Part shown: positions 9,569-18,503 of the stretch, piece after piece
Numbering within the stretch: the stretch's first letter is position 1
Layout: the number at the start of each line of letters is the position of its first letter
Source of the DNA: an uncultured Armatimonadota bacterium
GTDB lineage: Bacteria; Armatimonadota; Fimbriimonadia; Fimbriimonadales; Fimbriimonadaceae
Length of the DNA: 64,000 bases
Reading direction: 5' to 3'
NCBI GenBank assembly: GCA_903899015.1
Contig: CAIUHP010000043.1
Location: forward strand, 216,764 to 280,763
Made by a program: the position numbers and the translations under genes
Notes under the pieces: generated by a model
Database searches by the model: none
What the model saw: only the letters and a program-made list of their open reading frames with translations
What the model was told of the DNA's origin: nothing

Positions 9569-10459
9569 TTAGTCCGCAGGCGCGATAACGACTCGTCGGT
9601 TGGGCTCTTCACCTTCGGAGTAGGTTGAAATGCCTTCATAACCCGAAAGAGCCTTGTGCACGATTCGTCGCTCGAATGCTGGGAGTGCGTCGAGAACGGC
9701 TTCTTCTCCGCGCTCTTTAACTTGGTCTGCAATCTTGGTTGCAAGAACCGTAAGAGCATCTTCACGACGGCGACGATAGTCGTTGCCATCAAGGGTTGCC
9801 CGAACACCGTTGTCAAATCGGCGGCCTGCGATGATGTTCACGAGATACTGCATCGCGTTCAAAACTTCACCATGCTTGCCAACCAAGAAGGCTGCATCCT
9901 TGCCGTCAAGGTGAATGTTTACATAGCGACCCGCGATCTCACCAGTCTTGGCGTTAACTTGAAGGTTCGCCGCAGCCAGAAGTTCTTTAACAAGAGCCGT
10001 CAATCGCTCGCCATCCACGTCAGTAGCAACAATTTCCTTGTCGGGTTCTTCAGTCTTTTCGACTTCTGCAGCTTCTACCGGCGCCTCAACCTTTGGCTCT
10101 GCTTTCGCTCGGCCCTTTGGAGCTTTCTTTGCCACAGGCTCGACGACTGGGGCAGCAGCGGGAGCTTCTGGCTCGACTTCTACTTCGGGAGCTGGAGCAG
10201 CAGCCTTTGGCGCAGCCTTGGTCGTCTTTTTAACAGCCTTAGCCGGTGCAGGGGCGGGAGTGGGTTCGACGGCGGCTGGGGCTGACGCAACAACATCTGC
10301 TCGAATTCGAACACTGCTCTTGCCGAACAGGCCCTTTGTTTCCTCGAGCACGGTGACAGTAATGGCGTCGGTACCGACGCCGAGTTTTGTTGCGGCGGCT
10401 TTGGTGGCCTCTTGAACCGTTTTAGCCGTAATTTCAACTGATTGCATTGATGCTTGCAC
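9569..10459 (-). CDS. jag: Jag/KhpB-type RNA-binding protein (Jag_N-KH-R3H)
   Basis: A 296-residue SpoIIIJ-associated protein. An N-terminal Jag_N domain (about residues 5-55, 'VEITAKTVQEATKAAATKLG') is followed by a long Ala/Pro/Glu-rich linker (about 60-150). A KH domain with 'GKHGEVLNAMQYLVN' lies at about 165-225, and an R3H domain at about 228-295 ends in 'RRIVHKALSGYEGISTYSEG'. Jag binds RNA and acts with KhpA and YidC in cell-envelope regulation. The gene is last in the operon, as expected. The start is probably the GTG, preceded by AGGA. The acidic, low-complexity linker is longer than in Firmicutes. Confidence 0.92.
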   Translation of the reverse strand: MQASMQSVEITAKTVQEATKAAATKLGVGTDAITVTVLEETKGLFGKSSVRIRADVVASAPAAVEPTPAPAPAKAVKKTTKAAPKAAAPAPEVEVEPEAPAAAPVVEPVAKKAPKGRAKAEPKVEAPVEAAEVEKTEEPDKEIVATDVDGERLTALVKELLAAANLQVNAKTGEIAGRYVNIHLDGKDAAFLVGKHGEVLNAMQYLVNIIAGRRFDNGVRATLDGNDYRRRREDALTVLATKIADQVKERGEEAVLDALPAFERRIVHKALSGYEGISTYSEGEEPNRRVVIAPAD

Positions 10460-10533
10460 TTTACTTCATTCCTTCGGCCTAATGGCACTCTCGTCGCCCG
10501 TTGCGGTCAATGATATTGGATCGGGCTGAGAGT

Positions 10534-12015
10534 CTACTTCCGTTTCTTTGGCTTATGTTTAGCAGGTGTACCTGTTTTCGGAGCTTCCTCGATAATATCT
10601 ACCGATTTTTTCACAGATCCACCACGATTTGTTAGATTATCAGTTGGAGCAGATCCACCTTTCTGTTCCTGAAGTCTTCTCTGCTCGTCCATCATCTTAT
10701 CCATCATCTGCTGCCATTTGGAACTCTTCTTAGGCAAGGCTCCTCCACCGGGAGCATTTACCTTTACGAGCGCAGGCATTGGCAATCGATAAGCGCGTAG
10801 AGACTGAGCAGTTGCGAGGATGTTGGTGAATGTCCAATACAGAACAAAGCCCGCAACAACCGGGATCGCCCCCGTGAACATGAAGACCGTGAAGATAAGA
10901 CTGACGCCCACACCCATCAACCGTTGCTGAGTAGCTTGAGTCGGATCAGAAACAGGTGTCAACAGCGTCGCAATGACCATCGTGATGCCGTAAATAACAA
11001 TCAAGATGTAGTCTTGCTGGCCGAGGTTGGGACCGATAAAGCCGTGGGTTGATGCGCTTGTGGCAGGATTGATCCACAGGAACGTTCCCTTCACAAAGGT
11101 GAACTGGTAGCGCAACATGCACTGGTAAATCGTAAGGAACAATGGCATCTGGATCAGGGCGGGGAAACATCCCGCGAGCGGATTGATTCCGTATTCCCGA
11201 TATAACTCCATCACCTTCTGCTGCTGCTGTTGCTGATCGTTCTTATATTTCTGCTTGATCTCGTTGGTCAAAGGAATCAACTGAGACATCTGCCGACTGA
11301 ACATCAGCTGCTTTTGGGAAAGCGGGAAAACAATCGCACGAACACAAAGCGCGAGGAGGAATGCCGCAAAGGCATAGCTAAAACCAGGGTTCGCACCGGT
11401 CGCATGGACCAAAACTTCAATTAGCTGGTACCCAGGAATGATGCCGTAAACGTAGTCGGTCTTGTTCTTTGCCGCAAGGGTATCAACCACCGTGCTGAAC
11501 ATTTGATTGGTCGACCAACTGTTCCAATTGAATTTGGAAATACTTCCTTCAATGGGCGTGCCGTCCTTTTCGGCGGCTGGCTTATAAACCGTTCCGGAAG
11601 GAACCTTATAAACCTGATCTAACGCAGGCGTGCCCGCCAACTTCTTTGTAAGTGGAACGAGCGTCTGGTAGGCAGTTCGAATACGCCCAGTATCGTTTCG
11701 ATACAGTCCTGCCTTGTATTGGGCATCGGCCTCAAGAATCGTTGCTTCCAGCTTCTTATCTTCAGCGACCGCTTTGGTCATCTGCTTTTTGGAAACCAAG
11801 TCGTCAAGTTTATGATCGTAATCATTAACCGTCTGAATGATCGACTGATCAAGCAGTCGAGCGTTTTGATCCGTCAGCTTGGCGTAGATCTGATCGACCG
11901 TTTGATTGTCAGCTGGCTGGTTCTTATTGCCAAACAGAAGGTTGAACCCCAGGAACACCGTGACCATGATCAGGCCGGTCTGGAGAAAATTCGACTTGGG
12001 AGTGGGTTTGCTCAT
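10534..12015 (-). CDS. yidC: membrane protein insertase YidC
   Basis: A 493-residue Oxa1/YidC/Alb3 insertase that places proteins in the inner membrane, alone or with SecYEG. An N-terminal anchor (about residues 12-30) is followed by an extracytoplasmic region of about 165 residues, smaller than the Gram-negative P1 domain. The conserved five-helix core begins near residue 205 ('LLALCVRAIVFPLSQKQLMFSRQM') and carries the functional Arg. A cytoplasmic helical hairpin with a run of six Gln follows, and then 'GCFPALIQMPLFLTIYQCM'. The tail is strongly basic ('KHKPKKRK'), as in ribosome-binding YidC tails. Confidence 0.95.
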   Translation of the reverse strand: MSKPTPKSNFLQTGLIMVTVFLGFNLLFGNKNQPADNQTVDQIYAKLTDQNARLLDQSIIQTVNDYDHKLDDLVSKKQMTKAVAEDKKLEATILEADAQYKAGLYRNDTGRIRTAYQTLVPLTKKLAGTPALDQVYKVPSGTVYKPAAEKDGTPIEGSISKFNWNSWSTNQMFSTVVDTLAAKNKTDYVYGIIPGYQLIEVLVHATGANPGFSYAFAAFLLALCVRAIVFPLSQKQLMFSRQMSQLIPLTNEIKQKYKNDQQQQQQKVMELYREYGINPLAGCFPALIQMPLFLTIYQCMLRYQFTFVKGTFLWINPATSASTHGFIGPNLGQQDYILIVIYGITMVIATLLTPVSDPTQATQQRLMGVGVSLIFTVFMFTGAIPVVAGFVLYWTFTNILATAQSLRAYRLPMPALVKVNAPGGGALPKKSSKWQQMMDKMMDEQRRLQEQKGGSAPTDNLTNRGGSVKKSVDIIEEAPKTGTPAKHKPKKRK

Positions 12016-12053
12016 TCGACGTTGTTACAAATCTTTACTGGCTGACTGCTCAG

Positions 12054-12263
12054 CTAAGGAACGGGATCGTGTCCGCCAGGATGAAACGGATGGCATCTAG
12101 CGATTCGCTTCATGCCCATCCAACTACCCTTCATCAATCCGTAGCGTTGCACGGCTTCAAGCGTGTACTGACTACAACTCGGTGAAAATCTACAAGTTGG
12201 AGGCATCCACGCAAATCCTCGCTGATAACAGCGAATCAAGAAGATTCCGATTCTGCGGCCCAT
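12054..12263 (-). CDS. yidD: membrane protein insertion efficiency factor YidD
   Basis: A 69-residue YidD protein that supports YidC-dependent insertion. It shows the conserved Cys/His pattern 'PPTCRFSPSCSQYTLEA' and the ending 'ARCHPFHPGGHDPVP'. Its start lies 28 bp inside the 3' end of rnpA, and yidC begins 38 bp after its stop, so all three are co-transcribed and probably translationally coupled. Confidence 0.95.
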   Translation of the reverse strand: MGRRIGIFLIRCYQRGFAWMPPTCRFSPSCSQYTLEAVQRYGLMKGSWMGMKRIARCHPFHPGGHDPVP

Positions 12264-12628
12264 CTTTCCCCGATTCTGATGAAAAGCGATTGAACCTCAC
12301 TTTCAATCTGACTGAAAGCCTTGTCTACCGCTTCGACATGAACTACTACGACGTAGTCATACTCGCGGTTGAAGGAATCGTTGAGTTTGAGGATCGCTTC
12401 CCGGAATCTTCGCTTGAGTTTGTTTCGCTGGGGTCGGGATCCAATCTTTTTGGATACCGCAATCCCAACAAGGCCCGTTCCTGGCAACGCTATGATTCTA
12501 GCAACATCACCTTTCACTCTCTTTCCGAGAGTGAAAATCGATTCAAACCGTTGTTTAGTGGGACCCTTGATGCGAATCTTAAGCGGAAATCTTGGCGCGT
12601 CCTCGATTTCGTCGTCTCTTGAGGACAT
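12236..12628 (-). CDS. rnpA: ribonuclease P protein component
   Basis: A 130-residue RnpA, the protein subunit that helps the catalytic RNA mature tRNA 5' ends. The signature '[13 protein letters not shown]' is present, preceded by '[16 protein letters not shown]'. The N-terminus ('[17 protein letters not shown]') is an acidic extension of about 15 residues before the usual 'RIKG..QRFESIF' start. No other ATG, GTG or TTG occurs before that point, so the ATG at 12628 is the only standard start. It forces a 50-bp overlap with rpmH. Confidence 0.93.
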   Translation of the reverse strand: MSSRDDEIEDAPRFPLKIRIKGPTKQRFESIFTLGKRVKGDVARIIALPGTGLVGIAVSKKIGSRPQRNKLKRRFREAILKLNDSFNREYDYVVVVHVEAVDKAFSQIESEVQSLFIRIGERWAAESESS

Positions 12629-12713
12629 TCTGTCCGTCGGTCGTGCGCATTCGGACGCGAAATCCGTGCGTCTTGCTGCGTTTGCGGTTATTGGGTTGGA
12701 AAGTGCGCTTCAT
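12579..12713 (-). CDS. rpmH: 50S ribosomal protein L34
   Basis: A 44-residue ribosomal protein found by translating the minus strand upstream of rnpA. It begins '[19 protein letters not shown]', continues '[19 protein letters not shown]' and ends 'RAKISA', a full-length and very basic L34. Its last 50 bp overlap the start of rnpA in another frame. It is the first gene of the operon. GGAACTGAG precedes the ATG as a weak ribosome-binding site. dnaA, often upstream of rpmH, is not adjacent here. Confidence 0.96.
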   Translation of the reverse strand: MKRTFQPNNRKRSKTHGFRVRMRTTDGQNVLKRRRNRGRAKISA

Positions 12714-12925
12714 CTCAGTTCCGTGTGATCAAAAATCTTGAACGTCAAAGTGTACCTAAGATGCGAGCCCTGTAGTCACCTTCGCGAGGCAACTCGCTGC
12801 GTCAGACGTTTTAGAAGTCAAAAAAGTGTCCAAGAACTGCTTTCCTTGTTGGTCAGCAACGGATCTTGCTTGCATTTCCAAGCTTCGAGAATCGGGTTTC
12901 GGGGGCGGTTTGCTTGCTGACTTAC

Positions 12926-13369
12926 CTAACTTCGATTGTGAATCTTCGCGGATACGAATGACGTCAAACTCGCCGCCTGATCTTCCAATGCTTTCAGCCC
13001 CGACGTATCCAAGCCCGTGATCGAGTGCAAAACGTCTGGCTTGAGGAGCGTCAGCAGGTCCAGGCTCTTTCGAACACGCCAAAGTTCAAGGAGCATTTGT
13101 TTCTTCTGTTCCAGGTTCATGGCGTCCACTTTGTTGTGAGCCTTCTTGTTCAGTCCTCCCACCATGGCTTTAATATCCTGAAAGCGCTTCGGCCACTCCT
13201 TAACGATCCTTTCGGCCGCAGGCCTCCCTTCCTCTTGAACCGTTTTCCAAGTGTCGTGAACCCAGCCCATAAATCCGCTCTCTTGCTTCTCAGGCAGCTT
13301 CTTGCCCGATTGCCCAAACACCAGCCCAAAACAGAGCAAGAGAACGAAAATAGGGAGCGCTCTTTTCAT
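12926..13369 (-). CDS. secreted protein of unknown function, possibly frameshifted at its 3' end
   Basis: A 147-residue protein with a clear Sec signal peptide ('[20 protein letters not shown]') and a helical, charged mature part. I do not recognise a family. The start codon overlaps the leuC stop by one base, so it is co-transcribed with leuC. After the stop (protein end 'SAKIHNRS'), another frame stays open to 12756 and reads 'SKLGKSASKPPPKPDS...' with coding-like composition. A one-base indel near 12930 would therefore add about 58 residues. The remaining gap to rpmH (12714-12755) shows nothing else. Confidence 0.65.
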   Translation of the reverse strand: MKRALPIFVLLLCFGLVFGQSGKKLPEKQESGFMGWVHDTWKTVQEEGRPAAERIVKEWPKRFQDIKAMVGGLNKKAHNKVDAMNLEQKKQMLLELWRVRKSLDLLTLLKPDVLHSITGLDTSGLKALEDQAASLTSFVSAKIHNRS

Positions 13370-14754
13370 TACAAGAATTCTCGAGGATCGGTGAAGTGCC
13401 CTTTGATGGCGGTTGCCGCCGCCGTCATGGGCGATACCAAGTGCGTCCTGGAACCCGGCCCCTGACGTCCTTCATAAGGTCGATTGGAAGTCGAAGCACT
13501 TCGCTCCAACGGACGCAGAATATCTCCGTTCATTCCAAGACACATGGAACAACCCGCTTGGTGCCATTCGAATCCCGCTTCTCGGAACAAGTGGTCAAGA
13601 CCTTCTTGCTCAGCAAGCCTTTTCACTTCGTGACTTCCAGGCACGACCATTGCTCTTACACCCGAAGCAACTTTCCTTCCTTTTACGATCAACGCCGCCT
13701 CTCGTAAATCCTCAATCCGAGAGTTCGTACACGAACCAATAAACACGGTGTTCACGGCTAGCTCGGACAGCGACATTCCCGGCTTGAGCCCCATGTAAGT
13801 AAGAGCCCTTTGCTCTCCCGCATCTCTCGGGTCGGGTATCCCTTCACCAATATCTACCGTCATTGCGGGCGTCGTTCCCCAAGTAACTTGAGGACTTAGT
13901 TTAGAAATATCCAACGTTTCATACCGGTCAAAAGCGGAGACTGCGTCTGTTTTCAAACCACGACTGTGCTCTACCAAGCGTTCAAACTCAGCGCCCTTCG
14001 GTGCAAACGGTCGATCCTCACTCGCAATATATTCAAGCGTGATGTCGTCAGGAGCAATCATGCCCGCTCGAGCGCCCATCTCAATCGACATGTTACAGAC
14101 TGTCATGCGACCGCTCATTCCTAGTCGCTCGATTGCCGATCCGAAATACTCGACGACATAGCCTGTTCCACCACCGGCTCCTAACTTGCGGATGAGATTC
14201 AAGATGAGGTCTTTTGCACCCACGCCTACGCCGAAAATGCCGTCAATTTGGACTCCCAGAGACTTCGGCTTACTGCTTGCTCGGAGTGTTTGAGTTGCCA
14301 AGACGTGTTCCACTTCCGTCGTACCAATCCCGAATGCCAAAGCACCAAACGCGCCATGTGTGGAGGTGTGACTATCGCCGCAGACAATGGTCAGCCCCGG
14401 CAACGTGATGCCAAGCTGCGGTCCGATGACATGGACAATGCCTTGCTTCTCCGCACCATAAGGGAAAAGGGGTACTCCAAATTCCTCGCAATTTCTCGTG
14501 AGGGCCGCCAACTGCTTTCCGCTTAAGCTCGACACATCGATTGCTCGACCATCTGTCGGAACGTTGTGATCGGCGGTCGCAAAAGTAAGATCGGGGCGGC
14601 GAACCGGACGACCGTGCTCGCGCAAACCGTCAAATGCTTGAGGCGAGGTCACTTCATGTACGAGGTGCCGATCAATAAAGAGCAATGCTCCGCCGCCTGG
14701 CAAATCAGCAACCACATGCTCGTTCCAAACCTTATCGAAGAGTGTCGAAGGCAT
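13369..14754 (-). CDS. leuC: 3-isopropylmalate dehydratase large subunit
   Basis: A 461-residue aconitase-family enzyme that isomerises 2- to 3-isopropylmalate in leucine synthesis, working with LeuD, which is not in this window. Visible family features are '[20 protein letters not shown]', '[20 protein letters not shown]', and the [4Fe-4S] cysteines in '[17 protein letters not shown]' and '[12 protein letters not shown]'. The ending '[19 protein letters not shown]' is typical of bacterial LeuC. TAGAAT lies 6 nt before the ATG with AGGAG between them, so the transcript may be leaderless or use that AGGAG. Confidence 0.95.
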   Translation of the reverse strand: MPSTLFDKVWNEHVVADLPGGGALLFIDRHLVHEVTSPQAFDGLREHGRPVRRPDLTFATADHNVPTDGRAIDVSSLSGKQLAALTRNCEEFGVPLFPYGAEKQGIVHVIGPQLGITLPGLTIVCGDSHTSTHGAFGALAFGIGTTEVEHVLATQTLRASSKPKSLGVQIDGIFGVGVGAKDLILNLIRKLGAGGGTGYVVEYFGSAIERLGMSGRMTVCNMSIEMGARAGMIAPDDITLEYIASEDRPFAPKGAEFERLVEHSRGLKTDAVSAFDRYETLDISKLSPQVTWGTTPAMTVDIGEGIPDPRDAGEQRALTYMGLKPGMSLSELAVNTVFIGSCTNSRIEDLREAALIVKGRKVASGVRAMVVPGSHEVKRLAEQEGLDHLFREAGFEWHQAGCSMCLGMNGDILRPLERSASTSNRPYEGRQGPGSRTHLVSPMTAAATAIKGHFTDPREFL

Positions 14755-14884
14755 ACTCCTATTCTATTCGAGTCGCAACGCCGAGGTCTGGGGGCAAGGA
14801 GCAAGAAAAAGGCCGAGAGAGGAAGTGGCCCTAACTTTTGGTTCCAAAGTGCTTCGGTTCTTTCTCCTTCCCCGAGACCAAACG

Positions 14885-15757
14885 CTACCGTAGCATCGGT
14901 TCGCTGCAAACCCGATTGCGGCCTTGTTTCTTAGCATTCAGGACCGCCAGGTCTGCCTTAGACACGAATTCGTAATCAAGTTGCCCTGGAAGGTGGGTGG
15001 TGAACCCGTAGCTTGCCGTTAACTTGATGCCCGCTTCGTGAGCGTCTTCAGACGAAGCTAAATTTCGCTTCAATCGCCAAATAACCGACTCGGCAATCTC
15101 CGTATCGGCTCCCCAAAGCACGATGATGAACTCATCGCCGCCCCATCGACCGACCCAATCGCCTTCTCGAATACTATCGGCGGCAACTTTTACAAAGTGC
15201 TGGAGGCATGCGTCTCCGACCGATGGGCCATAAGCGTCGTTGATCTTCTTGAACTCGTCAATATCAGCGACGATCATCGAAATCGGCATCAGTGTTCGGT
15301 CAGATCGCGCCAAGTCTTGATGAAGTCGTTCCAAACTGGCGCTTCGGTTGCTGATGCCAGTAAGCACATCGATCTGAGAGGCAACTTGAATCTCTTTCAT
15401 CGATCGATCAAGCTTGACGACCGTATTTCGAGCGTTGCGCATCAACAGTCCCATGTCATCTTGGTTGTGATCGGGCAAGTCCGTGATTTCACCCTTTTCA
15501 ACGTAAGAAGCCATGAACTTGGTGACTTGATCTAAAGGCTGGAGTAAGTGGCGAAGCACGATCAGTGTTGCGACCAAGAAAACCGCTGATAAGGTCACAA
15601 CAGGTCCAAGCGGCATTCGGGCATTCGACGTGGCCCATATGCCGAAAGTAAGCCCTTGCAGTGCCAAGCCGATCCCTGCTACTCCAAGCAACTTGGCGGA
15701 ATAGCTCATTTGGTTCGGAATCTTCTCGAGTAAAGAGTAAAGCTTCTGGGAGTTCAC
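14885..15757 (-). CDS. membrane diguanylate cyclase (HAMP-GGDEF)
   Basis: A 290-residue protein with two membrane helices (about residues 20-65), a HAMP-like linker ('LRHLLQPLDQVTKFM') and a C-terminal GGDEF domain (about 130-285). The active-site motif is intact ('GRWGGDEFIIVLWG'), as is the preceding 'DIDEFKKINDAYG', so it should make cyclic di-GMP. No obvious RxxD inhibitory site precedes the motif. The start is a GTG with GAGG upstream. There is no periplasmic sensor domain, so the input is unknown. Confidence 0.9.
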   Translation of the reverse strand: MNSQKLYSLLEKIPNQMSYSAKLLGVAGIGLALQGLTFGIWATSNARMPLGPVVTLSAVFLVATLIVLRHLLQPLDQVTKFMASYVEKGEITDLPDHNQDDMGLLMRNARNTVVKLDRSMKEIQVASQIDVLTGISNRSASLERLHQDLARSDRTLMPISMIVADIDEFKKINDAYGPSVGDACLQHFVKVAADSIREGDWVGRWGGDEFIIVLWGADTEIAESVIWRLKRNLASSEDAHEAGIKLTASYGFTTHLPGQLDYEFVSKADLAVLNAKKQGRNRVCSEPMLR

Positions 15758-15976
15758 CGGACGTTCAACCTCATCCAGTACTTCGGTTCTTCAGGCCTAA
15801 ATCTTCACCCGAATTTCACATTTTGCGAAATTCAGAACAACTTTCTACCGGCAATTTGATTGGATACGCTTTTCGACAATTGCAACCTCTCCATGTGGAA
15901 GTCAGGAAAGAAAGAAACTTAAGGGGGATTTAAGAACTCCGTCCCCAAAACGACGACTTGAGAGTCGAACCTAGGG

Positions 15977-15982
15977 TATAAC
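15977..15982 (+). promoter_or_regulatory. probable -10 element of the tRNA-Tyr/tRNA-Thr unit
   Basis: TATAAC lies 12 bp before the 5' end of tRNA-Tyr, a fitting distance for a short pre-tRNA leader. TTGAGA is found upstream but at a non-ideal 13-bp spacing. Confidence 0.4.
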
Positions 15983-15994
15983 TCTGCACCGTCT

Positions 15995-16079
15995 GGGGAG
16001 TTGCCCGAGTGGCCAATGGGAACAGACTGTAAATCTGTCGGCGATGCCTTCGTAGGTTCGAATCCTACACTCCCCACCA
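15995..16079 (+). tRNA. tRNA-Tyr (anticodon GTA)
   Basis: An 85-nt class II tRNA. Acceptor arm GGGGAGT pairs with ACTCCCC. The anticodon arm is ACAGA-CTGTAAA-TCTGT, giving GTA. A long variable arm and the T-arm TAGGTTCGAATCCTA follow. The 3' CCA is encoded. Confidence 0.95.
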
Positions 16080-16124
16080 TAAAACAAGCTCTATTTCCCA
16101 AAGAGCAACCGAAAAACCAAATAC

Positions 16125-16199
16125 GCCCTCGTAGCTCAGCGGCAGAGCACTTCTTTGGTAAAGAAGAGGTCACGGGTTCGATTCTCGTCGAGGGCTCCA
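16125..16199 (+). tRNA. tRNA-Thr (anticodon GGT)
   Basis: A 75-nt tRNA. Acceptor GCCCTCG pairs with CGAGGGC, and the D-arm is AGCTCAGCGGCAGAGC. The anticodon stem CTTCT/AGAAG encloses TTGGTAA, giving GGT. The T-arm is CGGGTTCGATTCTCG and CCA is encoded. It lies 45 bp after tRNA-Tyr and is probably on the same transcript. Confidence 0.95.
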
Positions 16200-16205
16200 G
16201 TTTTT

Positions 16206-16356
16206 GGCTCTACGCCATTCGTGGGGGCATTGATTCCACTCGTGGTACTATCCTATTCTCTATTGGTCTAGGAACCTCAGCATCGAACCGTGCGGCCAAA
16301 GAAACCTGCTCCTAAGCCATAGCCTCTTTCCAAGCGGAGGCTCTACGCCATTCGTC
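16206..16356. repeat. 17-bp direct repeat beside tRNA-Thr
   Basis: GGCTCTACGCCATTCGT occurs at 16206-16222 and again at 16340-16356. On the minus strand both copies can encode 'EWRRA', so they may be leftovers of duplicated coding sequence. A tRNA-proximal recombination scar is another reading. Confidence 0.55.
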
Positions 16357-16518
16357 GGGCAACTCTTCTTCACCCGAATACACAAAGTCGCCCGAACACT
16401 CGAAAAGGACATACAGGGACTCCTCAAATACCTGTTGTGGCGAATCACCAACGCGTACCGGAAAGCCGTCAAGGCTCTCATTCAGGAGATTAAGACTGTA
16501 GCAAGAGGATTTAGACAA
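16312..16518 (-). other. small ORF or gene remnant, 68 codons
   Basis: A TTG-initiated frame whose product has protein-like composition ('VFEESLYVLFECSGDFVYSG', then 'PDEWRRASAWKEAMA'). A stop lies a few codons upstream and there is no clear ribosome-binding site. The short motif 'EWRRA' recurs in the neighbouring repeat copy. It could be the C-terminal relic of a longer gene. I do not recognise it. Confidence 0.3.
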
Positions 16519-16861
16519 TTTGAAAACTTCAGAATTGCAATCCTATGCTTCCTGGGCAAAATTGGACTCCATCCACACAAAATCTCATAGAGCCGAAGAC
16601 ACTTGAACGCATCAACCATGCATGCTTGTTGAGCCGAACGATAGTTTAGAAGCTGCCGAGTTAACCGTAATTAGCTGAACAATTTAAACCGGGTTTGTGC
16701 GATCTAATGGTAACCCGTGCCGCATAAATTCCGGAAATTGAATTCGCGTTCGAATGACTAACGGGACAAACCTTGTCTCTAATGACTCGAAATCAATCTT
16801 CACAACAATAATTTTTGGCCCAACGTATACAATCTGTAAGTCCAACTAGGACGGAGAGTGA
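16519..16861 (+). promoter_or_regulatory. gene-free stretch ending in the promoter of the hybrid kinase
   Basis: No credible gene in about 340 bp. Near its end TACAAT (16828-16833) is a good -10 for the downstream kinase, and GGACGGAGAG just before the ATG is its ribosome-binding site. Confidence 0.45.
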
Positions 16862-18502
16862 ATGGAAAGTTCGGATCAAAGCAGAGTTGATTCTGCGCTT
16901 GTTGAAGCGGCAGAACAAAAGCGATTAGATGTCCTCTATTCGTATCACCTCCTTGATGCATCGATAGCGGATGAATATGCCAATGTCGTTGCACTAGCCG
17001 CGAACATTTTGGGAGTGCCGGACGGCTATGTCACTTTGCTTGACCATGATCGCCAGTGGATTAAAGCGGCCGTGAATCCCGATTGCATCGGGTCAGGACC
17101 GATGGAAGATTCGTTCTGCCGACATATGATCAACACTCACCAGCCAATGATTGTTGAGGACGCGAGCCTTCACGAGATTTTCAAGGCCTACGAGAACGTC
17201 TGCGGTTCTCCCTTTATTCGATTTTATGCGGGTGTTCCCCTTGAAGCTCCCGAAGGTGAAGTATTAGGAGCCCTTTGTGTCACAGACTCCAAACCCCGCC
17301 AAATTTCTGAGGAGCAGATCCGCGTACTACAAATTCTCGCAAAGCAGGTCCAGAACCAAATGGAGCTTCGCCGAACTTCAATCCGCCTCCAAGCGGCGCT
17401 TCTTGAAGCTAAAGAAGCGAGGAAATCAAGGGATCTGTTTTTTGCAAGCGTCAGCCACGACATTAGAACGCCTGCCGCTGCGATAGTGGGCGCCTCGCAT
17501 ATCTTGTCCCACGAAAAGTTGCCTGATAATGCACTCAAGCTTGTTGAAGGCATTGAAATTCAAGGCAAGCTCCTAACCCTCCTCATCAACAATCTCCTCG
17601 ACTTAGCAAAGTTGGATGCAGGAAAATTCGAACTCGTGAAGTCAACGTTCGACCTCTCAACGCTCGTACGAGAAGTTATCGAAGGGCAGAATCCGGTCGC
17701 CAGGGGCAAGAACATCGATTTGTGTTGGAGCTACGCTCCCGAGCTAGGCACGACGGTTGTGGGAGACCCCCTACGCCTGCGTCAGATTCTTGGCAACCTC
17801 ATTTCGAACGCAATCAAATTCACCAGTGAAGGTTCAGTGGTGCTGAGTGCGAGAAAGAGCGAAACTGGAATTCTGTTAACTGTTACCGACACGGGAATAG
17901 GGATTCCTGCTGACCGACTTGATGCAGTTCTACACGAATACGAGCAAGCCGATACCCACACTCAATCGAAATATGGAGGAACGGGTTTGGGTCTATCCAT
18001 CGTCTCAAAGTTGACGGCACTCATGAATGGGAAGCTGACGATCGCCAGCGAAATTGGAAAAGGAAGCGCATTCGCGGTGGATCTTCCGCTAGAAGAGGTC
18101 CGACTTTCTGACCTTGATAGAGAAATAAAGCGAGCATTGATCGTTGACGACAACGAAATCAACCAGTTAGTCGCCGAATCAATTCTATCGGACCTAAAAA
18201 TTCAAACTGACGTGGCAGGTTCCATTGCCAAAGCGAAAGTGCTCATTACGGAGCATCACTATGACCTCGTGCTACTTGACGAGCATCTGCCCGATGGTCG
18301 AGGAACAGATTTGGCAAAGATCATCCGCGAAAATCCCAACAACTCTCAAGTAATCGTGCTCGGCATATCGGCATCAGTTGAAGAAAGTGACGTTCAGAGC
18401 TATCACGCTGCGGGAATGAATGGTTACATGTCGAAACCCTTCACTGTCGGCCAATTACAAACTGCACTTCGATCGGCACAAGGCAATTCTGAACAGGACT
18501 AA
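16862..18502 (+). CDS. hybrid histidine kinase (GAF-HisKA-HATPase-REC)
   Basis: A 546-residue soluble sensor kinase with no membrane segment. A GAF domain (about residues 20-165, 'DDSFCRHMI'-type motif seen as 'EDSFCRHMINTHQPMIVEDA') senses an internal signal. HisKA has the phospho-acceptor His199 in 'FFASVSHDIRTPAAAIVGA'. The ATPase domain (about 300-415) has an N box ('LGNLISNAIKF') and G boxes ('DTGIGIP', 'GGTGLGLSIV'). The receiver domain (about 425-540) has Asp473 in 'LVLLDEHLPDGRG' and Lys in 'MSKPF'. No output domain or partner regulator is adjacent, so the phosphate is probably passed on elsewhere. Confidence 0.93.
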   Translation: MESSDQSRVDSALVEAAEQKRLDVLYSYHLLDASIADEYANVVALAANILGVPDGYVTLLDHDRQWIKAAVNPDCIGSGPMEDSFCRHMINTHQPMIVEDASLHEIFKAYENVCGSPFIRFYAGVPLEAPEGEVLGALCVTDSKPRQISEEQIRVLQILAKQVQNQMELRRTSIRLQAALLEAKEARKSRDLFFASVSHDIRTPAAAIVGASHILSHEKLPDNALKLVEGIEIQGKLLTLLINNLLDLAKLDAGKFELVKSTFDLSTLVREVIEGQNPVARGKNIDLCWSYAPELGTTVVGDPLRLRQILGNLISNAIKFTSEGSVVLSARKSETGILLTVTDTGIGIPADRLDAVLHEYEQADTHTQSKYGGTGLGLSIVSKLTALMNGKLTIASEIGKGSAFAVDLPLEEVRLSDLDREIKRALIVDDNEINQLVAESILSDLKIQTDVAGSIAKAKVLITEHHYDLVLLDEHLPDGRGTDLAKIIRENPNNSQVIVLGISASVEESDVQSYHAAGMNGYMSKPFTVGQLQTALRSAQGNSEQD

Positions 18503-18503
18503 C

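Noticed and set aside
9656..10285. A 209-codon plus-strand frame opposite jag
   Set aside because: Low-complexity Ser/Phe/Leu product without any domain, fully inside a confidently assigned gene.
10038..10415. A 125-codon Ala/Gly/Thr-rich plus-strand frame opposite jag
   Set aside because: It is the mirror of the Ala/Pro/Glu-rich Jag linker. The composition follows from the repetitive GC-rich codons, and jag itself has KH and R3H domains.
12182..12622. A 146-codon plus-strand frame opposite yidD and rnpA
   Set aside because: Both minus-strand genes carry unmistakable family motifs, and the plus-strand product has none.
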